A stretch of DNA of 64,000 bases, from assembly GCA_007258455.2 (NCBI GenBank), contig VDFB02275595.1:1-64000 (forward strand), written 5' to 3'. The notes under the pieces are model-generated. The model had not been told where the DNA came from. It ran no database searches and saw nothing but the letters and a program-made list of their open reading frames with translations. Positions 54,525 through 64,000 of the stretch are shown here, in pieces; position 1 is the first letter of the stretch; each line of letters opens with the position of its first letter. The position numbers and the translations under genes were made by a program. This DNA is from Sequoia sempervirens (lineage: Eukaryota > Streptophyta > Pinopsida > Cupressales > Cupressaceae).

Positions 54525-57500
54525 ATGGCTTCATTGCCCAACATCATGTTGGAAGGCAGCCAGAGGTTCATTGGCAAAAATTATCACACCTAGAAACAAC
54601 AGATGCTCACAATCTTTGAGTATAGGTGCCTCGACCAGATCGTCCTCAGTAAATACACTCGTCCAACAGTTGCGGATAAAGACCAGGACAAGTTTGATGA
54701 GTGTAATCGTGAAGTCGTCATGCTCATTAAATTATCAATAATAGATGCAATGCTTCTGAAGGTTCCATCAGGGAAAACCTCTATGGAGATTTGGATGAAC
54801 CTGCAAGATCTGCACACGACATGAGATAAAGGTAGGGCCTTCTTCCTGAAGAGTAAGTTGCTCTCGATCATGATAGACAAGAAAACATCTTTGCAAGGTC
54901 ATTTGATGAAGATCAAAGATATTTGTGATCAATTGTTAGCCATAGGCAGCAAGATGGAAGAAGATATGGTGGTTATAATGTTGACAATCTTACCACGATC
55001 ATATGAGCAATTTATCGAAACACTCAACATCACATCTACCTATGTTGACCTGAAATTCAACGATTTGTGCAACAAAGTCTTGTAGCAAGACGGATGGAAG
55101 AAGCGGTTTGGTAGCAACACTGATTCACCAAGTGTGAAACAAGCCTTTACATCCAAGGACAAGGACAAAGGCAAGAAGAAAGGTGAAGGAAATTTTGATG
55201 ATACTTCGAAGAATTTGAAGACTATCACACGGCACTATTGTCGTAAACTTGGTCACATGAGAAAACATTGCAAAAATCAATTGGCTGATCAAAAACCCAA
55301 CCAAGGAGGGTCTCCACAAAAAACTCATGTCGCAAAGCATTCCGAGTAGGAGTCAACCTTCTTTGCTTTCATGGCCAAACAACCAGCAAATCAGGTCAAA
55401 TCTTCTACATGGTACATTGATTCCAGAGCGTCTCGACATTTTACATACAGGAAGGATTGGTTCACTAAGTATACGACTTGCTCAAATTCAGTGATCTCCA
55501 TTGGTGGTGAGGAGTATATACTTCTTGGTAGAGGCAATGTTCAAATAACCTCAGGAGGGAAAAATCTTCTTTTCCTCAATGTATACTATGTTTCGGGCAT
55601 GAAGCTCAATTTGCTCTCATTGAGTCAAATTATGCACCACTGTCCCAAGTTGGACATCATTTTTAGCACACACAAGTGCCATATTGTTGACAAGGAGTCC
55701 AAAAAAACATCGCAATTCACACAGAAGATCATGGTTTGTATCGTCTTATTCATACTAGAGAGTTTCAAGAGCGTGCATTGGCAGCCAAGAGTTCATCTAC
55801 TATCAGTACTCTTTGGCATCAATGTTATGCGCATCTCAACCTTTTTTATCTCTCTTAGTTGGCTCATGAGAATATGGTAGAAGGTTTACCTGAAATCCAC
55901 CAACGGATACCAAGTGTTTGTAGAGCTTGCCAAGCAAGGAAGCAATGCAGAACTTCGTTTCTAGATGGACAAGCTTGGAGAGCATCAAGAGTTCTACAGT
56001 TGCTTCATGCAGATGTATGTGAACCAATGAATACGGCATCAGTCACTGGTGCCAAGTATTTTCTTTTGTTTGTAGATGATTTCAATAGGAAAATGTGGGT
56101 GTTCTTCCTGAAAGCAAAAGCAAATATGTTTAAGGAATTCCAAAAGTTCAAAGCATTAGTAAAAAAAGAGAATAATCACTCTTAGATCTGATAATGGAGG
56201 TGAATTGTGTTCAAATGAATTCATGGACTTTTGTGCTAAACATGGTATCAAATGTCAATACACAACACCCTATACTCCACAACAGAATGGAGTGGTTGAG
56301 AGAAGGAACTGTACTATTACGGAGATGGCCTGATGTATGTTGGAGAATAGGAGTGTTCCCAAGAATTTTTGGGTAGAGGAAGTTTACACTACTCTTCTCA
56401 ACGGATCTCTAACAGAAGCAATGAAGGAGAAAACCCCAGATGAAGCATGGTTTGGGAGGAAACCAAAGGTGAACCATCTAAATGTTTTTGGTTCTATTGC
56501 ATACGTTTGGATTCCAAACGCAAAAAGAACCAAACTAGACTCCAAGAGTCAAAAGATAATGCTTACAGGGTACAGTGAAAATCATAAAGCCTACAGGTTG
56601 ATTGATGTGGACACAAATCGTTTAACATTCAACAAGGATGTGGTGATTGATGAAAAGTTGGGCTTTTCCAACTCTTTTATAACATCAAGAGTACTAAAGA
56701 TCAGCCTCTAAAGGCTAAAGATTTAGGTGTCCAACTTCCATTAGCTACACCTAAAGGGGGGACTCTGATAATTCTGAACATGTGGAATCTCCCAAGAAAG
56801 TATCAGTACCAGATAATTTTCTTTAGGAAAACTTGGATCAGCATCTAGATGATATAGTACCAGTCAACCCAAGTCATGATGACCACACTTAGTTGGATGA
56901 ACGGGTTTCTACAAAGAGACCTAAGTGGTGGGAAAAACTCATTAGGGATGTTCGAGATGATGAAATGATCGAGGGTCAACCATTTAGAGACAAAGCAAGC
57001 AGAACATAGCTAACTTGCTCTTATGGCAAATACTCAGGGAGTGTATGAGCCACATGCATTTGCTAAGGCAAAAGATAAACCTAAATGGGAAAAGGCCATG
57101 GAAACTGAACATCAAAGTCTTATGAAAAATAAGATTTGGGTTCTTTCAAATCTTCCCCCCAAGGAAGAAACCCACTGGCTGCAAATGGGTGTACAAACTC
57201 AAGTACAAATTTGATGATGCACTTGACAAGTACAAAGCACGATTGGTGACCAAAGGGTTCTCACAAAGTGAAGGTATTGATTATGAGGAAACTTTTGCTC
57301 CTATAGCAAAGATGAGCACCATTCGATTAGTTCTAGCCATGGCAGCACAGTTTGGCTGGAAAGTCCATCAAATGGATGTGAAGAGTGTCTTCCTCAATGG
57401 TGACTTAGAGGAAGAAGTGTACATGACTCAGCCTCAGGGTTTTCAAGTTTCATGAAAGGAGCATCAAGTATGCAGACTGACGAAGGCTCTTTATGGCCTA

Positions 57501-58525
57501 ATGCAAGCACTCAGGACATGGTACATAAAGATTGATAAGTATTTGGATCAACAAGGATTCCAATGAAGTCCTTCAAATCCAAATTTATACGTCAAAAGCA
57601 TAGGCAATGAAATCATTCTTCTAGTCATTTATGTGGATGATATCATCATTACAGGTAGTGTGGCACATTTGATTGAAGAAATTATTGGTAGACAGATGGT
57701 GGTTTTTTTATTTCTCAATCTGAATATGCTTGGAGTTTGCTAAACAAGTTCAGAATGACAGATTGCAAAATCTAGTCTACACCTATGGAGAAAGGGCTGA
57801 AGCTTTCATCCAAAACCAACTCAAAAATAATCAATGAGTCAACATTCAGGCAACTAGTAGGCAGCCTTATCTATCTTATAGCCACTAGGCCCAATTTGAG
57901 TTATGCTGTGAGTTACATTTCCCGTTTTATGACAGCCCCAAAGGTAGAACATTGGGTTGCAGCGAAGCGGATACTAAGATATGTGAAAGGGACACTTGAC
58001 TTTGGCATTCTATATAGCAGAACCAAAGCTCCTAGGTTGGTTGGGTTCACAAATTCAGATTGGGCAGGTTTTTTTAATGATAGGAAGTCCACTTTCGGAT
58101 ATATTTTCAACCTAGGTACGAATGTAGTCACATGGACCAATAAGAAGCAGCAGGCGATAGCTCTTTCCTCGACAAAAGCAGAATATTAGGGAACAATCAA
58201 AGCATCATTTGAGGCAATATGGCTTCGGAGGATGCTTTCAAACATGCAAATGTCTCAAGCAGGGCCTTCACCCTTGTTTTGTGACAATCAAGGGGTGCTT
58301 AAGCTTGCCAAGAATCCAATCTTCCATGATCATACCAAACATGTGGAGCTTCATTGTCATTTCATCAAGCAACTTGTAGAAGATGGATCATTGATGTTGT
58401 AGTATTGTCCAACTGAGGACCAAACTGTAGACATTCTTACCAAATCCTTGAGTCCTGACAAATTTGTAAAATTTTGGGATAAGATTGGTGTAGTTAATAG
58501 AATGGCCATTAAGGGAGGGTATTAA
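54525..58525 (+). pseudogene. Copia gag-pol polyprotein, heavily broken
   Basis: It begins with MASLPNIMLEGSQRF at 54525. In order come gag; a zinc-knuckle remnant (HYCRKLGHMRKHC near 55230, first Cys position occupied by Arg); protease WYIDSRASRH (near 55410, Arg replacing the Gly of DSGAS); the pre-integrase and integrase core (LLHADVCEPMN, FVDDFNRKMWVFFL); RT with KARLVTKGFSQSEGIDYEET, LYGLMQAL and YVDDIIIT (57630-57655); and RNase H with FTNSDWAGF and ALSSTKAEY (58185). The end is IKGGY, TAA 58523. In-frame stops include TAG 55083, 55347, 56824, 56890, 58187 and 58400, and TGA 57453 and 57564. A deletion follows the YVDD region. It cannot be functional. Confidence 0.92.
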
Positions 58526-58540
58526 AGTAACGTTTTTTAT

Positions 58541-58779
58541 TGTAATAGTCAATTACATTTTAGGATGAACTTTAGGAATCTTCTATAATAAAGTCGTGTT
58601 GACTTTAGATATTTTCCCTATGAGTTGTCATCCTTATCCTTTGTGGATAAGATATTTGTCATATTTATCCCCTATGGATAAGATATTTGTAATCCTATAT
58701 AAGGATGCTTTTGCTCCTTATTTCATAATAGATTTTTATGCAATCTTAGTTAAGCTTTTTGTGTTTTGTTTTTGTAATA
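58541..58779 (+). repeat. 3' LTR of the decayed copia element
   Basis: It starts TGTAATAGTC 15 bases after the pol stop codon and polypurine tract, and ends TTTTTGTAATA. It is shorter than the 5' LTR by about 120 bases, mainly from fewer copies of the GTCATCCTTATCC phrase and a shorter start. Confidence 0.75.
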
Positions 58780-59768
58780 TATAGCAACTATAGGTCTAGG
58801 AATATGATGGTTTCCAATGGAAATGACACAGAAATCAACAACTTATCCTCCTACTAAACCCTCATCAAAAGACTCACTTTGGCTATAGCATGAGAAAGGT
58901 GATGATACGCCTATACAGCACATTCTAAGATAAAAAGAGAGTTTTACTTTGAGACACTTGAATGAGGATACACTAACTACTAACTTTATCCAAATTGTCT
59001 ATTTACCGTCTATAAATAGACTCTCCTCAAATGATGAGCATTTACAAATTGATTTTCCTTTGAGTCAGGTTATTCTAGCTAAGTGTTCTTCAAACCCAAG
59101 AAAGGGCTTTCTTGTATTTTCATCAAGTACTACCTCATCCTCATTAGTTCAATGAATTTTTAGATGTTCATGAAGTATTTGATTTTCTTGCAGCACAAAT
59201 ACAACCCATTGAACTTGCTACGAGGAAAACCTTGAATATCAACATTCACTTGCAAGAAGAGCAAAATGTCATATCCCTGCCATAAGCCACAATCACAGCC
59301 TGTCTTGAAATCATTGGTCAAAAAATATAAGTAGCAACCAAAGAAATATTAAAATAGCAACTCTTCAAATGGGGTTCAATGGGAGTCTATGCAGCGATTC
59401 CTCAATAAAATAAATGACTAATAATTAGTGGAGTTTGGAAGGCAGCAATGCATATTAATTAAACAAGACCAGCGATACTCTAGTGGGCAGCAATTCCTAA
59501 ATAACTAATGACATGTAATTTGCAATAAACAAAGATTGATTGAGGGGGGGTGCATCCCTTGTAAGAGGTGTAATAATTATTAGGGTTGTGACTATTCACC
59601 CCTCCACGAAGGGTAAATAAAGGAGATCAAATCATTTGTGAAAGATATCAACAAGGCAGATTAGAAAAGAGAGAAATAAGAATTGGAAATTATAAGAGAT
59701 ATATTTGAATAAATATTATTTGTAGCAAGAATATTATTTGGAAGTAAGTTTTAAATATAATTAGGAAT

Positions 59769-59770
<2 letters not shown>

Positions 59771-59834
<64 letters not shown>
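59771..59834. repeat. Compound microsatellite (CT)n(TA)n
   Basis: About 20 CT repeats (59771-59811) run straight into about 11 TA repeats (to 59834). It is a simple slippage repeat. Confidence 0.97.
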
Positions 59835-60002
59835 GACCATACAATAGTGATACGTGCAGAAATTTAATGATCTTTGTGAATAATCTACATGCTCCTCTTT
59901 ATTACATGTGATAAGGGATTCGTATGATAATCTATTTCAGATTAGAGAAATGGATTGCAAATAGGGAGGCCAATCAACCTTCCGAGTTCACAAGAGGTGA
60001 AG

Positions 60003-60215
60003 GAAGACCGGCCTTCATGCTCTTATCGAGTACACCACCCCGAGATGGAATAGAAGACCGGCCTTCCATGCTCGCGGGCTAGGGGGTGGAATGGAAGACT
60101 GTCCTTCCATGCCCTTGGGCTTGATCAAGGAGGACGACCAGCCTCCAAGGTGAACTAAGGGATGGAAGGGTGACCCACCTTCCATGCTCTCGCAGTACAA
60201 GGGCGACCAACCTTG
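60003..60215. repeat. Five short hairpins with GACC-type loops
   Basis: The arms are GAAG/CTTC around ACCGGC (60003-60016, again 60053-60066), ATGGAAG/CTTCCAT around ACTGTC (60091-60110), GGAGG/CCTCC around ACGACCAG (60129-60146), ATGGAAGG/CCTTCCAT around GTGACCCA (60062-position partner excluded; 60162-60185) and CAAGG/CCTTG around GCGACCAA (60198-60215). That makes six counting the repeated first type. Confidence 0.8.
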
Positions 60216-60269
60216 AGACTGCAGTTTGCAAGCATTTCAACGAATTCCTAATAAGATTAGTATGGGAAT

Positions 60270-62186
60270 TGAAATATTCCGAGCCAATTTTTTTTGTTTT
60301 TTCAAATTTCAAATTACAATCAATGCACCCGTTAAGGTTAGCAGTTAAACCAAAACGTTGCTGAAGCAACTCTAACCAGAATGTACACCAGGATCCCGAT
60401 GTGGGCAAGGTGTGAGCATTGGTCAGAGGATCTTAATCAAATTGCTTATGCAGGAACTCTAACCAAGAATGGCGCCGATGATGGCGAGCATATGGTCAGA
60501 GGGTCTTCTACACTAAGTACTGAAAGGGAACTCGACACCAAGTATGTGCTACCCAATCCAGTATGGAGTGAGGGGCGACCATATGGCGGAGTATTACAAA
60601 TAACAATGCTTGAAAGAAATAACTGAAAGGCTGAAAGTACTCAACACCCAGAATGTGCTTTCTAACCCAGAGTGGGAAAGTAGCTACCATAAGGCGGAGA
60701 TAAATTAAATACAATAGCAAATACTGAGCGAGAAGTTGAACATTACAAATTATGATGAGCAAGAATATCTATACTGACAGTACTACTGCCAGTTTACAAT
60801 ATAAATGATAAGATCTTGCTATGAATGTGAATCAACATATAAATCAAGCTGCAATAATATGTATTAAACTTCCTTCACTGAATATCAAAGATTAGATCTG
60901 AAAGTGCAATAAGCAGACCAACCTCAAATTCTGATTTATGACAGTCCAAATTTCCGTGTGCACGAACAGCAGCCCTGTACTTCACAAATCCACTCACAAC
61001 TTGCTCAAAACTTCATCAATTCTCATGAAACGAATTGCACAATGGCTCTAGTATGATGGTGACCAAATCATAACACTGAAACTCACTCAAAAGATACTAT
61101 TTATTTGATGCACGCAACCCAATGCAGATCTGAAACAGTACGGCCCAGCAAGAGGGCGACTTTGCATTTAAAAATTAAAGACTTCTCTAAAAATTCTACA
61201 AATTGGAACAAATGGGCGCCTTGCCTAGACAGACAGGATGAGATAATACCCAGAACAATCTTTTTGGTATTTTCTGATTTATGAATAAAAACTCAAATCT
61301 GCTGAAGCTAAAATGCAACTCTAGAAATTATCTAATATGCAAGAATCTGATCTAAACAGCCACAAGCTGATTACAATGCACACAATTCAATGCAAACTCA
61401 CAAAACTATACTAAATCAGTTGCTGTATTGCAAGCAAGAAGCAATGCCAGAGCTAGGAAGCCTTCATTCCTCGAAGCAATCCAATACCATTCCGGCAGAG
61501 TAACAATACTGTAGACAAAAGATGATGAAATGATGATCAAAGTCTTCCTTTTATAATTTCCTGTTGACTTCTCGAAACCCTAAACTCCTCTTCAAAGTCA
61601 AAACCCTAATCTCTTTCAAAGATGGCGTCCTTTTCCTTCAAGCTCAAAATTGACTTTTTAAATAAATTCAATGCCTTAATAAATGCGTCCACTTTAAAGC
61701 TTGATTTGACTTTGGCAAATTATAAAATAATCTTTAATGAAGGCGCCACCCTCAAAAGACCACTTTTCAAAACAACATGAAGTCAATAGACTAGGCCAAG
61801 GGGTCAACGTTAAAATATAACATTAAAACGTGACTTTTAATTAAATAGCTTAACTTATCTCTCCAATTGTGCCCCAAGCCATAAACGAGCAAGCCAACTG
61901 ATCAAACTGAAGTAGGAAGTCAACCATGCCAAAACCAACTGTAAAACTGCCAGAAATAGAATTTACTAAAAATAGTAAATTCCCGAAGATGCTCAGAATG
62001 CCAAGAAGAACATACCATTGCGAAGCTCTCTGAAAACCCAGAAAGAATCCGCTATTGAAACAATTAACTCCGAGCCAGAACATCCTTCAAAATAGGAAAC
62101 CCTAATTTTACCCTCCGACTAGCCTACGGTCTCCGGAATAGGCCAACGGTCACTGAAAAGATTAGGCTTGAGACGGGGACATTATC
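60270..62186 (-). mobile_element. 3' LTR of the chromodomain Ty3/gypsy element
   Basis: In minus orientation it starts GATAATGTCCCC at 62186, next to the purine tract TTTTGGGAGGGCG, and ends ...GGAATATTTCA at 60270. This runs about 1.92 kb. The start (TAATGTCCCC, GGCCTATTCCGG, AAAATTAGGGTTTCC) and the end region (CACCCGTTAAGGTTAGC near 60330) match the two solo LTRs. The U5 part has repeated CTCTAACCA...GGTCAGAGG phrases (60370-60510). A 10-bp perfect hairpin lies at 61960-61983. Confidence 0.9.
61547..61556 (-). promoter_or_regulatory. Probable LTR TATA box
   Basis: The minus strand reads TTATAAAAGG about 635 bases from the LTR start, in an otherwise GC-poor context. This is likely the element's promoter. 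Confidence 0.45.
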
Positions 62187-64000
62187 CGCCCTCCCAAAAT
62201 TGCTTGTCCTCAAGCAATTGCAAACCTGGATGCTGCAGAACCTCCTCATTCTCCCAAGTTGCATCCTCCATAGGCAAATTTTTCCACTTCACCAAGTATT
62301 CTCTGATTGTTCTTTTCCTCAAAGAACGTTCTCTGAAATCGAGTATCTCCTCTGGAATTAGAACCAACTGTCCTTCTTCATCCAAAGGTGGCAACTGTGA
62401 TGAAGCAACCACATTATGTCCAAGTGCCTTCTTGAGGCGAGACACGTGGAAGACATTGTGTACTCTGCTGTCAGAAGGTAGCTCCAACTCATAAGCTACT
62501 GTCCCAACTTTTCTGATGACCCTGAATGATCCATAGAAGCGAGGTTTGAGCTTCTCAGCTCCACTCTTCTTGAGAGTAGACTGTCTGTAAGGCTGTAATC
62601 GGAGATAAACCATATCCCCAACCTCGAAAGAACGCTCAACACGCCTCTGATCAGCATACATCTTCTGCTGATTCTGTGCAATCTGCAGATTATTCTTCAA
62701 TGATTTCATGATGTCTTGACTTTGCTGCAACAAGTCCTTGGCTTGAGGTGCTTTGCTATTACCAAACACCAAATCGGCAAAGCTAGGTGCTTCATACCCA
62801 TAGAGAGCCAAGAAAGGAGACATCTTAATTGACATATGAAAGGAAGAATTATAACAGTACTCCCCTATGTGAAGCCACTTAACCCAAGCTCTTTGCTGCT
62901 CTAACACATAGTTTCTCAAGTAGCCTTCCAACCACTTGTTCACTATTTCAGTCTGTCCATCTGTTTGGGGGTGATAACTAGTGCTTGGAGTGAGCACAGT
63001 ACCACTCATTCTGAACACCTCTTGCCAAAAAGTGCTTAGGAACTTGCTGTCCCTATCACTCACAATGTTTTTTGGCAACCCATGCAGCCTAAACACCTCA
63101 TGAAAAAATAGATCTGCAACTTGGGCTGCTGAAAAAGAGCTGGTAATGGCGAAGAAATGAGCAAATTTGGTTAGTCTATCCACTACCACATAGATACAAT
63201 CCTTCCCTTGGGCCTTGGGCAACCCTGTGATGAAATCCATCGAGATGCTTTCCCATTTTTGATTGGGAATAGGAAGTGGTTGCAGCAAACCAGCTGGCAG
63301 TGTATGCTCATTTTTGTTCATTTGACAAACCGGACACTCCTGAATATAACGCTGTACTTCTTCTTTCAATCCTTTCCAATAAAATCTTTCTCGGATCTGC
63401 CTATATGTCTTGAAAAATCCTTGGTGACCAGCAACCGGAATGTCATGAAATGTCAAAAGAATCTTCTTCTTAAGCTTAGAATCAGCCACCAGAAAGATTC
63501 TCCCCTTATAGTATATCAACCCCTCAATCACCTTGTACCTTTCATCATGAAAAGTACCCTCAATAGTGCTGGTTGCAAACTGATTTTTGGCATAATCAGC
63601 AAGCAACATGTCCCTCCAATCCGCAGTAAGCTCACACAATGAGCTAAGATGAGGTCTCCTTGACAAAGCATCGGCCACAACATTATTTTTCCCTTTGACA
63701 TACTCAATGTCAAAGTCGTAAGCTTGAAGCTTACTCACCCACTTTTGTTGCCTCTCGTTCAGATCCTTTTGATGCATAAAGTGTTTGAGGCTATTGTGAT
63801 CAGTCTTGACCACGAACTTGTTCCCCACCAAGTACTGCCTGAACTTGGCTAATGCATGCATAATGGCAAGCATTTCCTTGTCATAGATAGAGTATGTCCT
63901 TTCAACACCCCTCAGTTTTCTGCTCTCAAACACAATAGGATGTTTATCTTGCATCAGGACAGCCCCAACTCCTTCACCGGATGCATCACATTGCAGCTCG
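62182..64000 (-). CDS. Ty3/gypsy chromovirus pol: RT end, RNase H, integrase, chromodomain (partial)
   Basis: This is the 3' part of a retrotransposon polyprotein, open across the whole 606 codons visible and running off the right edge. It starts with LQCDASGEGVGAVLMQDKHP (RT/RNase H join). RNase H follows with SRKLRGVERTYSIYDKEMLA and KTDHNSLKHF. The integrase zinc finger shows HDIPVAGHQGFFKT then CPVCQMNK (near 63330). The integrase core has acidic residues in SMDFITGLP, SDRDSKF and the downstream Glu of GQTEIVNKW. The C-terminal region has LRLQPYRQ and YELELP. A chromodomain YLVKWKNLPMEDATWENEEV precedes the stop. The TAA at 62182-62184 is supplied by the first bases of the LTR. Chromodomains steer integration toward certain chromatin in this clade. 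No break is seen, so this may be a young copy. Confidence 0.95.
   Translation of the reverse strand, partial: ELQCDASGEGVGAVLMQDKHPIVFESRKLRGVERTYSIYDKEMLAIMHALAKFRQYLVGNKFVVKTDHNSLKHFMHQKDLNERQQKWVSKLQAYDFDIEYVKGKNNVVADALSRRPHLSSLCELTADWRDMLLADYAKNQFATSTIEGTFHDERYKVIEGLIYYKGRIFLVADSKLKKKILLTFHDIPVAGHQGFFKTYRQIRERFYWKGLKEEVQRYIQECPVCQMNKNEHTLPAGLLQPLPIPNQKWESISMDFITGLPKAQGKDCIYVVVDRLTKFAHFFAITSSFSAAQVADLFFHEVFRLHGLPKNIVSDRDSKFLSTFWQEVFRMSGTVLTPSTSYHPQTDGQTEIVNKWLEGYLRNYVLEQQRAWVKWLHIGEYCYNSSFHMSIKMSPFLALYGYEAPSFADLVFGNSKAPQAKDLLQQSQDIMKSLKNNLQIAQNQQKMYADQRRVERSFEVGDMVYLRLQPYRQSTLKKSGAEKLKPRFYGSFRVIRKVGTVAYELELPSDSRVHNVFHVSRLKKALGHNVVASSQLPPLDEEGQLVLIPEEILDFRERSLRKRTIREYLVKWKNLPMEDATWENEEVLQHPGLQLLEDKQFWEGG

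Larger units (their letters stand above)
53559..58779 (+). mobile_element. Ty1/copia retrotransposon, decayed
   Basis: The 5' LTR is taken as 53559-53917 and the 3' LTR as 58541-58779. Both share TTTTAGGAT(A/G)(A/G)AC, TATGAGTTGTCATCC, TCCTATATAAGGATG and the end TTTTTGTAATA. The 5' copy is longer because of duplicated TCCTTATCCT phrases. The primer-binding site follows the 5' LTR and the polypurine tract AAGGGAGGG precedes the 3' LTR. A clear target duplication was not found. The relative at 28384-30021 is in the opposite orientation. Confidence 0.88.
58780..60269. other. Unresolved stretch between copia and the gypsy LTR
   Basis: No gene or element border is supported. It contains a CT/TA microsatellite (59771-59834) and a hairpin cluster (60003-60215). 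The last five bases (60265-60269, GGAAT) are the expected left target-duplication copy of the gypsy element; the partner lies outside the window. Confidence 0.5.

Noticed and set aside
53554..58785. Target duplication for the decayed copia element
   Set aside because: Flanks TAAGC and TATAG do not match convincingly, so none is claimed.
1..64000. tRNA or rRNA genes
   Set aside because: No cloverleaf box A/B pair or rRNA stretch was noticed; the only tRNA-related sequences are primer-binding sites of LTR elements.

Overview
This window looks like a large-genome land plant, most likely a conifer. No sequence search was possible, so this rests on content. The DNA is almost wholly nested, decayed LTR retrotransposons (Ty3/gypsy and Ty1/copia), plant-type L1 LINE and hAT DNA transposons. 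They surround widely spaced exons of one host gene with 5-6 kb introns.

Left third (1-15.7 kb). A Ty3-type solo LTR (470-6280) with 5-bp target duplications carries a hAT transposon (2090-5577) with its own 8-bp duplication. To its right lies an element encoding one long protein I do not recognise (9580-14572, about 990 codons). That reading frame was split by a second solo LTR of the same family (11601-13605). It is preceded by a degenerate roughly 200-bp repeat array and followed by an LTR-like region with a TATA box and a short-motif array.

Middle left (15.9-33 kb). A copia-derived, apparently non-autonomous element (15895-17505) is followed by another LTR (18308). Next is a LINE with RT, zinc-finger and RNase H regions (19255-22511, continuing at 28203-28380). 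It is interrupted by a nearly complete copia element on the minus strand (22517-28197). A second copia fragment (28384-30021) is cut at 30022 by an LTR that starts with the same 12 bases as the solo LTRs.

Middle (33-45 kb). Three minus-strand exons (44833-44356, 38878-38650, 33197-33033) have GT-AG borders and matching phases. They encode the conserved C-terminal region of a DmX-like/rabconnectin-3 (Rav1) protein, a V-ATPase assembly factor. This is the only likely functional host gene seen. Its introns hold a 3 x 224-bp tandem repeat, a hairpin-rich LTR fragment and a gag relic.

Right third (47-64 kb). A GC-ended, AT-cored non-autonomous element (46990-48064) is followed by a Ty3/gypsy pol 3' end. 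That was split in frame by a copia-type non-autonomous element (49493-52820). A decayed copia element (53559-58779) follows. At the right edge is the 3' half of a chromodomain Ty3/gypsy element (60270-64000, minus), a relative of the family that left the solo LTRs.

The most unusual signals are arrays of short hairpins in which loops are conserved while stems change on both sides together. They are strongest in the 3' region of one copia lineage (16.7-16.9, 23.1-23.3 and 50.0-50.6 kb), and similar ones occur in other LTRs. The unrecognised 990-codon frame, whose stops are all explainable as C-to-T changes, is the second point of interest.
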